The position numbers and the translations under genes were made by a program. This document shows, piece by piece, positions 1 through 6,169 of a stretch of DNA of 11,401 nucleotides; the first letter of the stretch is position 1; the number at the start of each line of letters is the position of its first letter. This DNA is from an uncultured Sutterella sp. Its GTDB lineage: Bacteria > Pseudomonadota > Gammaproteobacteria > Burkholderiales > Burkholderiaceae_F. The notes beneath the pieces were generated by a model. The model made no database searches and was not told the origin of the DNA. It saw nothing but the letters and a program-made list of their open reading frames with translations. The stretch is from positions 1 through 11,401 of the forward strand of contig CAJJRX010000047.1 in NCBI GenBank assembly GCA_905194315.1. The letters run 5' to 3'.

Positions 1-71
1 ACTGGTTAGGAATTCTCAATCAGAATTTTCTTCCACATGTATGCCTCAAGAGCCATAAAAAATGTAAATAT

Positions 72-102
72 TTGAAGGGATTTCTTTTTTATTCGTTAAA
101 AT
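72..102 (+). promoter_or_regulatory. Weak candidate promoter upstream of pbpG
   Basis: TTGAAG at 72-77 and TAAAAT at 97-102 are separated by 19 bases in an AT-rich stretch. The spacing is longer than the usual 17, so this is a weak call. I saw no better sigma70 match between here and the gene start at 266. If real, the transcript would carry a leader of about 155 nt with two stem-loops. Confidence 0.3.
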
Positions 103-134
103 AAAAATCCACCCTATGGCAGTACACCTTTGAG

Positions 135-163
135 GTCCGGGCGCAAATCTGGACTTTCTTTTT
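135..163 (+). terminator. Terminator-like stem-loop in the region before pbpG
   Basis: GTCCGG (135-140) pairs with CTGGAC (149-154), one pair being G-U, around an 8-base loop. It is followed by TTTCTTTTT (155-163). It could end a gene to the left of the window, or act as an attenuator in the pbpG leader. The stem is short, so confidence is modest. Bases 1-70 hold only a weak AATTCT/AGAATT hairpin (11-27) and no gene I can support. Confidence 0.4.
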
Positions 164-174
164 GCGTGATCGCG

Positions 175-207
175 TTCTGATTGGGGAGGTCATCAGGTCA
201 ATCAGAA
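175..207 (+). other. Stem-loop in the pbpG leader
   Basis: TTCTGATTG (175-183) and CAATCAGAA (199-207) form a perfect 9-bp inverted repeat. The 15-base loop contains GGGGAGGT, which looks like a ribosome binding site but has no start codon at a usable distance. It lies about 60 bases before the pbpG ATG. The role is unknown. Confidence 0.4.
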
Positions 208-265
208 ACAGGGTTCCCGGCTTTATTCTCAATTTCCATCGCACTCTCTGGCAAAGGTGTCGATC

Positions 266-1405
266 ATGCTTCAATGGCAACGTTTTTTATTGTCGCTCGG
301 TATGGGCACGGCGCTGGCTGTGCTCCCGGTGACAGTGTCTTCTCCTGTGTGGGCTGCGCAGAAGACTGCCGCTCCGGCAAAAACCGCAAAGAAGGCTGTC
401 GTCAAGAGAAAATCAGCGGCAGCCAGGTCCACTCCCCGAAAGGCAGTGGTGAAAAAATCCACCCGTACGGCAGTCACTAAAAAGAGCCGCAGCGCCACAC
501 GCTCGGCAAAGGCTAAAGTCAGCAAAAAGGTGCGGGGAAAGCGCACCGCCAGACGTGTGGTGCGCCGTCCGGTTTTCCGCGGTCCGTCTCAGGCGATGCT
601 TGCCGGGCTGCGTAACACGGATGATCCGCTCGATCTCGGCAGCTCTGTGGCTTATATCGTGGATCAGGATACCGGCGAGGAGCTTTTCCAGAAAAATGCG
701 GATGTCTCTCTGCCGATCGCCTCTGTGACAAAACTCATGACGGCACTGGTGATTGCTGAAAGCGGTGTGTCCATGGAGGAGTCTGTCCGGATCACCCGGG
801 AGGATTATCTCTCCAGCCGCGCACATTCCAAACTGCGTAACGGCATGGTCATGAAGCGCTCCGAGCTGCTCAAGGCCGCTCTGATGTCGAGTGACAACCG
901 TGCCGCCCATGCGCTGGCCCGCTCCACTCCTCAGGGATTGAGCGCATTTATCAGTCAGATGAATGCCACGGCCAGACGTCTCGGGATGACCGATACGGTG
1001 TTTGCGGATCCGACCGGACTTGACAACCGGAACCATTCCACGGCGCGGGACCTTGCCAAGCTGGTTGCCGCGGCTTATGAGTACAAGGATATCCGTGAGG
1101 CCTCCACACTCTCCGCTGCGCAGCTTCGCGCCGGCCGTTATGTGCTCAATATGCACACGACCAACCGTCTGATCGGAGATCCGAACTGGAATATCGGTAT
1201 TCAGAAAACCGGTTTCACAACGGCCGCCGGCCGCTGCATGGTTGTGCAGAGCGAAGTGGGTTCGCGCCGTGTGGTGATGGTGGTGCTTGACAGCCCCAAC
1301 AACACTCAGCGTGCAGCCGACATGACAAGCATGAAGCATTTTGTGGAGTCGGAAAACCGTATTGACCGTCAGTTCAGCACGGCCAATCCGTATGAGCTTT
1401 TCTGA
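266..1405 (+). CDS. pbpG: D-alanyl-D-alanine endopeptidase (PBP7/PbpG-like, peptidase S11) with basic linker
   Basis: A periplasmic low-molecular-weight penicillin-binding protein of 379 aa, expected to cut D-Ala-meso-DAP cross-links in peptidoglycan. The signal peptide spans residues 1 to about 30 (cleavage near SPVWA-AQ). The catalytic domain covers about 120-360 and has all three serine-hydrolase motifs: S153-V-T-K156, S209-D-N211 and K314-T-G316. Between signal and domain, residues 33-105 hold 29 Lys/Arg in 73 residues and no acidic residue, an H1-like Ala/Lys/Arg repeat. The ATG at 266 is preferred over the in-frame GTG at 257 because AAGG at 254-257 sits 8 bases upstream of it. Length without the linker fits the endopeptidase family. 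A DD-carboxypeptidase role is the main alternative. It is monocistronic and convergent with the IclR operon. Confidence 0.88.
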   Translation: MLQWQRFLLSLGMGTALAVLPVTVSSPVWAAQKTAAPAKTAKKAVVKRKSAAARSTPRKAVVKKSTRTAVTKKSRSATRSAKAKVSKKVRGKRTARRVVRRPVFRGPSQAMLAGLRNTDDPLDLGSSVAYIVDQDTGEELFQKNADVSLPIASVTKLMTALVIAESGVSMEESVRITREDYLSSRAHSKLRNGMVMKRSELLKAALMSSDNRAAHALARSTPQGLSAFISQMNATARRLGMTDTVFADPTGLDNRNHSTARDLAKLVAAAYEYKDIREASTLSAAQLRAGRYVLNMHTTNRLIGDPNWNIGIQKTGFTTAAGRCMVVQSEVGSRRVVMVVLDSPNNTQRAADMTSMKHFVESENRIDRQFSTANPYELF

Positions 1406-1425
1406 TCCGGAACATGCCTTTGAGG

Positions 1426-1464
1426 AAAAAAAAGCGAAGCGCCATTAGCGGTTCGCTTTTTTTT
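1426..1464. terminator. Bidirectional Rho-independent terminator between pbpG and iclR
   Basis: An 8-A run plus GCGAA (1426-1438) pairs perfectly with TTCGC plus an 8-T run (1452-1464) around a 13-base loop. U-tracts form in both directions, so it can end pbpG on the plus strand and the iclR operon on the minus strand. Confidence 0.9.
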
Positions 1465-1498
1465 GTGGCTGAAGCCGTCCGCCGGTCAACAACGGCAC

Positions 1499-2254
1499 TC
1501 AGCCGAGGGCGGCAGAGATGCGTTTTGCCGACTGAACCAGCCGTTCGATGTGCATATGCGGAATCTCGTCAGGAAGCATGGATTCAATGGCGATCGCAGC
1601 CACCATGATGCCTTTCTGGTAGATTGGAGCTGCCGCAGTGAGCAGACCTTTTTTCCACTCCTCGCGGTCAAGCGACCAGCCGAATTCACGAATACGGCTG
1701 ATTCGCATAAGCAGCTCGTCAATGGCGCTCACTCCCTCGATGCCGGTTTCTGTCAGACGCGAGCGCTCTGCGTAGCTGCGCAGCTCCCCCGGGCTCATGG
1801 TGGAGAGGAAAAGTTTGCCGCTTGCCACCAGATGCATAGGCGCGCTTTCTCCCACACGGTTGACTGTCAGCGGACAGTCCGGGGGAAGAATCTCCTTAAG
1901 GACCAGCATACTGTCGCCGTTGGGTACAGAGAGCAGGGAGCGCAATTGCGTGCCTGAGAAAAGTGCCTGCATTTCCGTGTAGGAGAGTTCGCAGAGCCGG
2001 GCGCGGGTGTGTACCCGCTGTCCGAGCGCAAAAACCTTGAGTCCGAGTTCCCAGCGGTTTGACGAGGGATTCTGTACGGCAAGCTCCGAGAGCGCGAGCG
2101 AATGCAGAATACGGTGCACTGTTGTCATCGGCATGCCGGTGACACGGGCCACTTCGGAAATTCTCATCCCCCGAGGATCCGAACCGAGCGCCTCAAGAAT
2201 GGCTGTCGCACGGTTCAGAACGAGGACATTGTTACTGCGCGAGGTTTCAGACAT
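1499..2254 (-). CDS. IclR-family transcriptional regulator
   Basis: A DNA-binding regulator of 251 aa, the usual IclR length. The N-terminal winged helix-turn-helix lies at about 8-75, with the helix-turn-helix at about 31-52 (RISEVARVTGMP then TTVHRIL). The effector-binding domain covers about 80-250. The ATG at 2254 is preceded by AAGGAAG on the minus strand. It overlaps the stop of the upstream Fe-S oxidoreductase gene in ATGTCTGA, so the two are probably translationally coupled. A longer in-frame extension to 2401 lies wholly inside the oxidoreductase gene and is rejected. The co-transcription suggests it controls its own operon, perhaps through the palindrome at 4405-4419. The ligand is not known. 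IclR members are often regulators of aromatic or short-chain acid metabolism, but nothing here fixes that. Confidence 0.92.
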   Translation of the reverse strand: MSETSRSNNVLVLNRATAILEALGSDPRGMRISEVARVTGMPMTTVHRILHSLALSELAVQNPSSNRWELGLKVFALGQRVHTRARLCELSYTEMQALFSGTQLRSLLSVPNGDSMLVLKEILPPDCPLTVNRVGESAPMHLVASGKLFLSTMSPGELRSYAERSRLTETGIEGVSAIDELLMRISRIREFGWSLDREEWKKGLLTAAAPIYQKGIMVAAIAIESMLPDEIPHMHIERLVQSAKRISAALG

Positions 2255-4274
2255 GGCTGTCTTCCTTTGCGCCGGCACTCCGGTCATCCAGAGCCTGAGC
2301 CACAATTTCGGCAATGTCCATGACCGGGGTATCCGCGGCGTCACGATCCACCGACCTGGCGCTCTCGAGCATCGTGAGGCAGTGCGGGCAGGCCACGGCA
2401 ATCTGCGAGGCGCCGGTGGCGCGAAGATCCATGAGCCGGATCACATTGACCTTGCGGGCGACATCCCCCTCGCTCCACATCTGACCGCCGCCGGCACCGC
2501 AGCAGAAGGTTTTCTCGCCGGTTTCCGCAGGCAGTTTCAGCTCACACGTAACCTTGCGCAGAACCTCACGCGGTGCGTCGACAATTCCGTTCATGCGGGC
2601 AAGGTAGCACGGATCGTGGTAGACCGTGCCGGGCTGAGTGGCGCTGACGTCAGGGAGTTTTCCTTCACGGATGGCCTCATTGATCCAGACTGTGTGAGAG
2701 ACAACCGGATAGCTGAAGCCTTCAAAATCGGGATACTCATTTGCGAAGGTGTTAAAACAGTGCGGGCAGGCCGTCAGGATCCGCTTGAACGCGTACTGAG
2801 AGAAATTCTCGAGATTTTCCTGCGCTGCCGTCTGGAAAAGGTATTCCTCACCCATGCGGCGGGCAAATTCGGCGTGACAGCGCTCCTCCTGCATCACGGC
2901 AAACGAGGCACCGGCGGCTTTAAGCAGCCTGATCATGGCGCGGGCCACCTTCTGGGCACGACGGTCATAGCTTGCCGCGCATCCGACCCAGTAGAGAATG
3001 TCGACTTCCTTGCCCGGTTCTGCGAGCGGCACATCGAGATCTTTTGCCCAGTCAAGGCGTTCATAAGGGTCGAGCCCCCAGGGGTTGCCGACTGAGGCGG
3101 TATTTTCCAGAGCCGTGGCAACACCTTCCGGGAAAGCCCCTTCCTCCAGAGCGAGATGACGGCGCATCTGCACAATCATTTCAGGCAGCGGAATATCGGC
3201 AGGGCAGGCACGGGCACAGGCACCGCAGGTCGTGCAGCTCCAGAGTTCATCGCGGGAGATCACCTCGGAGACAAGACCGTCGTCAGCAATGTCACCGGCC
3301 TCATCGTGCATGCGTGTGCGCAGTTTTACCAGAAGTTCTCTGGGTTTGAGCGGTGTGCCGGCACGAACCGCCGGGCAGGCATCATTACAGCGTCCGCATT
3401 CCGTACAGGCGTCAAAAGCCATACGGTCCTGAGCGCTGAACTGAGAGAAACGGGAAATACCGAACGTTTCCTGTTCTTCGATATCCTCGATTTTCCTGAT
3501 ACGGATGAGCGGATTTTTCGCGACGCTGTACAGATGAGCGGGCGTGCGGTACATATGCGCGTAAATGGTGATCGGGATTGCTGCGACAAAGGCAAGAGAG
3601 ACAAGCCCGTGTCCGACCCAGACAAAGGTGTGCCACATGCCCAGTGTTTTCACATTGCCGTCGGCAAGGTACAGCAGAAGCTGTGCAAGCAGATGCCCCA
3701 CGGGTGAGTATGCCGACCAGGCAGGCTGGGTGGCAGCCAGTCGCAGGGCTTCCACAGCAAAGCCCGTCACGATGATAAAGGCAAGGTAGGCGTAGCCGAG
3801 AAGCCAGCGTCCGTCCTGGGGCAGCGTGCTGCCGGAGCGGTAGCGGCGCAGCAGACCTGTGGCAAGCGTAATCAGTACGGCGAGACCGGCGATGTCAAGG
3901 ATGAATTTGTAGGCGAGGTAGACATTACCTTTGAGAAAACGGCTGCCGAGAACATAATGCCCGATGTCCCAGTCAAGCGTGGCGAGCGCCGTGCCGCAAA
4001 ACAGCAGGAAAAATCCCCAGACCAGGAAGAAGTGGGCGCGGCCCATGGGCGTTTCCCGGATCTTCCGCTGGCCGAAGGCGGCGGCCAGAACACTTCTCCA
4101 GCGCATACCGCGGTCGGAGAGCTGCGGCTTTTCACGCTTCTTGTACCAGAGTCGGGCGTTGAGCATAATGCCCCAGACGAAAACGGCCACAGCGGCCAGC
4201 CCCAGTACATAAACGCCAATTTCACCCCAGAGCGGGATATTCCAGAAAGTCGGGCGGACAGGTAAATCGTGCAT
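2247..4274 (-). CDS. Membrane-bound Fe-S/CCG-domain oxidoreductase (EtfD/HdrD-like)
   Basis: A 675-aa electron-transfer protein. About six hydrophobic segments in the first 240 residues form a NarI-like, probably haem b, membrane domain. Two 4Fe-4S motifs follow: C290-x2-C293-x2-C296-x3-C300-P and C347-x2-C350-x2-C353-x3-C357-P. Then come two HdrD/DsrK-type cysteine-rich domains: C432, C466 and C503PHC506, then C556, C591-C592-G and C629PHC632. This order matches the ETF:menaquinone oxidoreductase type (EtfD, Mycobacterium Rv0338c), which passes electrons from ETF to quinone. No etfAB is visible here, so the donor is inferred. I chose the ATG at 4274 because the family motif RPTFWNIP follows directly. 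A GTG at 4310 would add 12 residues. It is the first gene of an operon with iclR. Confidence 0.87.
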   Translation of the reverse strand: MHDLPVRPTFWNIPLWGEIGVYVLGLAAVAVFVWGIMLNARLWYKKREKPQLSDRGMRWRSVLAAAFGQRKIRETPMGRAHFFLVWGFFLLFCGTALATLDWDIGHYVLGSRFLKGNVYLAYKFILDIAGLAVLITLATGLLRRYRSGSTLPQDGRWLLGYAYLAFIIVTGFAVEALRLAATQPAWSAYSPVGHLLAQLLLYLADGNVKTLGMWHTFVWVGHGLVSLAFVAAIPITIYAHMYRTPAHLYSVAKNPLIRIRKIEDIEEQETFGISRFSQFSAQDRMAFDACTECGRCNDACPAVRAGTPLKPRELLVKLRTRMHDEAGDIADDGLVSEVISRDELWSCTTCGACARACPADIPLPEMIVQMRRHLALEEGAFPEGVATALENTASVGNPWGLDPYERLDWAKDLDVPLAEPGKEVDILYWVGCAASYDRRAQKVARAMIRLLKAAGASFAVMQEERCHAEFARRMGEEYLFQTAAQENLENFSQYAFKRILTACPHCFNTFANEYPDFEGFSYPVVSHTVWINEAIREGKLPDVSATQPGTVYHDPCYLARMNGIVDAPREVLRKVTCELKLPAETGEKTFCCGAGGGQMWSEGDVARKVNVIRLMDLRATGASQIAVACPHCLTMLESARSVDRDAADTPVMDIAEIVAQALDDRSAGAKEDSHV

Positions 4275-4335
4275 GTCAGAATCACAATGAAAAAGAACCT
4301 CAGAGGGCACAGGAGCCGTGAGGTCGACGGCGGGA

Positions 4336-4366
4336 GCCTCCTGCCGGATGGGGTCACGGAGGAGGC
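4336..4366 (-). other. Stem-loop with AGGAGG/CCTCCT arms in the oxidoreductase leader
   Basis: GCCTCCT (4336-4342) and AGGAGGC (4360-4366) pair perfectly, and an inner CCG/CGG pair leaves a 10-base loop. In the minus-strand transcript one arm carries a ribosome-binding-like AGGAGG that is about 25 nt from the GTG at 4310 and over 60 nt from the ATG at 4274. It is too far from either to act as a normal binding site. The role is unknown. Confidence 0.45.
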
Positions 4367-4380
4367 GTCAGACGGGAGAT

Positions 4381-4409
4381 ATTGTAGCGGAGTTGGCGGA
4401 AATTTTCCG
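4381..4409 (-). promoter_or_regulatory. Predicted promoter of the oxidoreductase-iclR operon
   Basis: On the minus strand a good -10 TACAAT (complement of 4381-4386) stands 17 bases from CGGAAA (complement of 4404-4409), a poor -35. A weak -35 overlapped by a palindrome fits a regulated promoter. The transcript would start near 4374 and give a leader of about 100 nt to the ATG at 4274. Confidence 0.55.
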
Positions 4410-4419
4410 CACTGCGGAA
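4405..4419. promoter_or_regulatory. Palindromic operator candidate (IclR-type)
   Basis: TTCCGCA-C-TGCGGAA is a perfect 15-base palindrome with a single central base. It overlaps the -35 position of the predicted operon promoter. IclR-family proteins typically bind short palindromes of about this length, and the iclR gene is the second gene of this operon, so autoregulation is the simplest reading. Binding is inferred. Confidence 0.5.
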
Positions 4420-4429
4420 TTTCAGTTGA

Positions 4430-4457
4430 GCGACCGGGACCGGTTATTCCCGGTCGC
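4430..4457. terminator. GC-rich stem-loop after thpR, possible terminator
   Basis: GCGACCGGGA (4430-4439) and TCCCGGTCGC (4448-4457) form a perfect 10-bp stem with an 8-base loop, starting 9 bases after the thpR stop in the minus direction. On the minus strand the T-run precedes the stem rather than following it. It is therefore not a standard Rho-independent terminator. It may insulate thpR from the next operon or stabilise the mRNA 3' end. Confidence 0.4.
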
Positions 4458-4466
4458 CGCAAAAAA

Positions 4467-4976
4467 TCAGAAAATCTGACGGTAACGCACAAGACCGGTT
4501 CTCGGATCCTGAGCACTCTCAAGCAGTACCGGTCCCTGGAGCGTGAAACTGCGTGCAGGCAGGTCCACATAGGGCAGGGGGCGACGCCAGTTGCGAGCCA
4601 CGGTAATGTGAGCCTTAAACGGCTTTCTGTCGTAGGAGAGTCCCAGAGTGGTGATGGTTTCACGTACGGCATCGGCAACCGGTTGCAGACTTTCAGCCGG
4701 AGTGACTCCGGCCCAGAGAACACGCGAGCGCTCAAACAGACCGAGCCGCCCGAGCGAGAGCTCGCGGGGTGTGAGACGGGCCAGCGGACGCAGCGCAGCG
4801 CTAAGCCGCTGGGCATCTGTGCGGTTCACTTCACCGAGAAAGGCCAGCGTCATGTGCAGATCAGTGCTTGACGTGAAACGAGCCAGCCTGTCGTAACGCG
4901 CAAGTGATCTCACATCGCGGGCGAGCGCATCGCACACAGCATCCGGGAAAGTTAATGCAACAAAAACTCTAGCCAT
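4467..4976 (-). CDS. thpR: RNA 2',3'-cyclic phosphodiesterase (ThpR/LigT)
   Basis: A 169-aa cytoplasmic enzyme of the 2H phosphoesterase superfamily, which opens 2',3'-cyclic phosphate ends on RNA to 2'-phosphates. The two signature motifs are present and correctly spaced: H41-M-T43 and H123-I-T125, each embedded in a hydrophobic strand (TDLHMTLAFLG and FKAHITVAR). The N-terminus MARVFVAL and overall length match the family. The ATG at 4976 has GGAAG about 9 bases upstream on the minus strand. It lies between the pyrD terminator and the oxidoreductase promoter, so it is probably its own transcript, although I found no convincing promoter in the short upstream gap. Its cellular substrate is unsettled in the family. 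Confidence 0.93.
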   Translation of the reverse strand: MARVFVALTFPDAVCDALARDVRSLARYDRLARFTSSTDLHMTLAFLGEVNRTDAQRLSAALRPLARLTPRELSLGRLGLFERSRVLWAGVTPAESLQPVADAVRETITTLGLSYDRKPFKAHITVARNWRRPLPYVDLPARSFTLQGPVLLESAQDPRTGLVRYRQIF

Positions 4977-5020
4977 AATTCACATCTTCCAAAACGGGTA
5001 AACAAAAAAATCAGAAACGC

Positions 5021-5057
5021 AAAAAACAAAGCGCTGCAAGAGAGTGTCTTGCAGCGC
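5021..5057 (-). terminator. Rho-independent terminator of the aat-bpt/pyrD operon
   Basis: GCGCTGCAAGA (5031-5041) and TCTTGCAGCGC (5047-5057) form a perfect 11-bp stem with a 5-base loop. On the minus strand the stem is followed by TTTGTTTTTT (complement of 5021-5030). It begins 40 bases after the pyrD stop. Confidence 0.93.
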
Positions 5058-5097
5058 AGGTGTCTTAGCGGTCGGGCAGGTCTGTGCCCGTTATCTT

Positions 5098-6150
5098 TTA
5101 AGACTGATGTGTCGCTCTCCATCGGGCGACAGCATCGGAACTGTCTGCAATCAGTTGAGGCCCCTGATAGATGAAGCCCGTGTAAAGCTGCACGAGCTGT
5201 GCACCTGCCTTGACTTTTTCAACGGCATCCTCCGCACTCATCACCCCGCCGGAGGCGATGATCGGCAGGGCGCCTTTGACATGCCGGGCGATCAGATCCA
5301 CAACCTCGGTGGAACGCTTGCGCAGGGGAGCGCCTGACAGACCACCGGTCTGCTCGCTGTTGGGCAGTCCGGCGACAGCCTCACGCGAAATGGTGGTATT
5401 GGTGGCAATCACCGCATCAATGCCTTTTTCAATGAGCACATCCACACAGCGCAGGATGTCATCGTTTTCAAGGTCCGGAGCAAGTTTGACGGCAATAGGC
5501 ACATGCTTGCCGTCACGGGTTTCCTTGAGTTTCTCGCGGCGCGCAACAATGCCGCTCACGAGATGGGCAAAATGCTCCTCGGTCTGCAACTGGCGCAGAT
5601 TCTTGGTATTCGGCGAGGAGATATTGATGGCAATGTAGTCGGCCGCATCGTAAACCGCATCAAGCCCTTTCTCATAGTCGGAAAGCGCATTTTCGATGGG
5701 AGTCACTGCATTTTTGCCGATGTTGATGCCGAGAATGCCGCCGCGCAGACGGAAGGCGGCTGCACTGCGCAGATTCCTGAGAACCTGTTCGGCACCCTGA
5801 TTGTTAAATCCCATGCGGTTGATGATGCCGCGGGCGGGAATCACACGGAAGCAGCGCGGTTTGGGATTGCCGGGCTGGGCGAGCGGCGTAATGGTGCCGA
5901 CTTCAACATGCCCGAAACCCAGCGCACCGAAGGCGCTCACACGGATACCGTCCTTGTCCATACCTGCAGCGAGTCCGATGGCATTGGGAAAACGCAAACC
6001 CATAACGTGAACCGGGTTGTCATCAGGCATACGGGTCAGGAGTTTGTGCAGACCCATATGAACAGCCCAGTTAAGGTTGGACATGGTGAGGTTGTGAGCT
6101 GTTTCAGGGTTCATCGAAAACAGCACACGGCGGCAAAGTGAGTAAAGCAT
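5098..6150 (-). CDS. pyrD: Dihydroorotate dehydrogenase, class 2 (quinone)
   Basis: A 350-aa FMN enzyme that oxidises dihydroorotate to orotate in pyrimidine synthesis and gives the electrons to membrane quinone. Class 2 features are present: an N-terminal amphipathic stretch (MLYSLCRRVLFSMNPETAH), the AAGMDKDG motif at 61-68, NRMGFNNQGA at 111-120, and the catalytic-loop motif NISSPNT at 176-182 with the serine pair 178-179. IIASGG and a C-terminal phosphate-binding QLYTGFIYQGP follow. The ATG at 6150 is chosen because homologous proteins start at this motif; the 55-residue in-frame extension lies inside the upstream gene. It starts 19 bases after the aat-bpt stop with a weak ribosome binding site, so it is co-transcribed. 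The aat, bpt, pyrD order is familiar from Burkholderiales. Confidence 0.97.
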   Translation of the reverse strand: MLYSLCRRVLFSMNPETAHNLTMSNLNWAVHMGLHKLLTRMPDDNPVHVMGLRFPNAIGLAAGMDKDGIRVSAFGALGFGHVEVGTITPLAQPGNPKPRCFRVIPARGIINRMGFNNQGAEQVLRNLRSAAAFRLRGGILGINIGKNAVTPIENALSDYEKGLDAVYDAADYIAINISSPNTKNLRQLQTEEHFAHLVSGIVARREKLKETRDGKHVPIAVKLAPDLENDDILRCVDVLIEKGIDAVIATNTTISREAVAGLPNSEQTGGLSGAPLRKRSTEVVDLIARHVKGALPIIASGGVMSAEDAVEKVKAGAQLVQLYTGFIYQGPQLIADSSDAVARWRATHQS

Positions 6151-6169
6151 GATGAAGTTGTTTTTCGGT

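Noticed and set aside
413..1339. Long minus-strand open frame of 308 codons inside pbpG
   Set aside because: It is antisense to a gene with intact catalytic motifs and a signal peptide; its translation is low-complexity His/Arg-rich with no recognisable domain.
2007..3095. Plus-strand open frame of 362 codons opposite the iclR and oxidoreductase genes
   Set aside because: The minus-strand genes have clear domains and motifs. The plus-strand translation is a GC-rich shadow with no family features.
3872..4816. Minus-strand open frame of 314 codons overlapping the oxidoreductase and thpR
   Set aside because: It is a different frame of the same strand crossing two well-supported genes and an intergenic hairpin; Ser/Arg/Pro-rich translation typical of a shadow.
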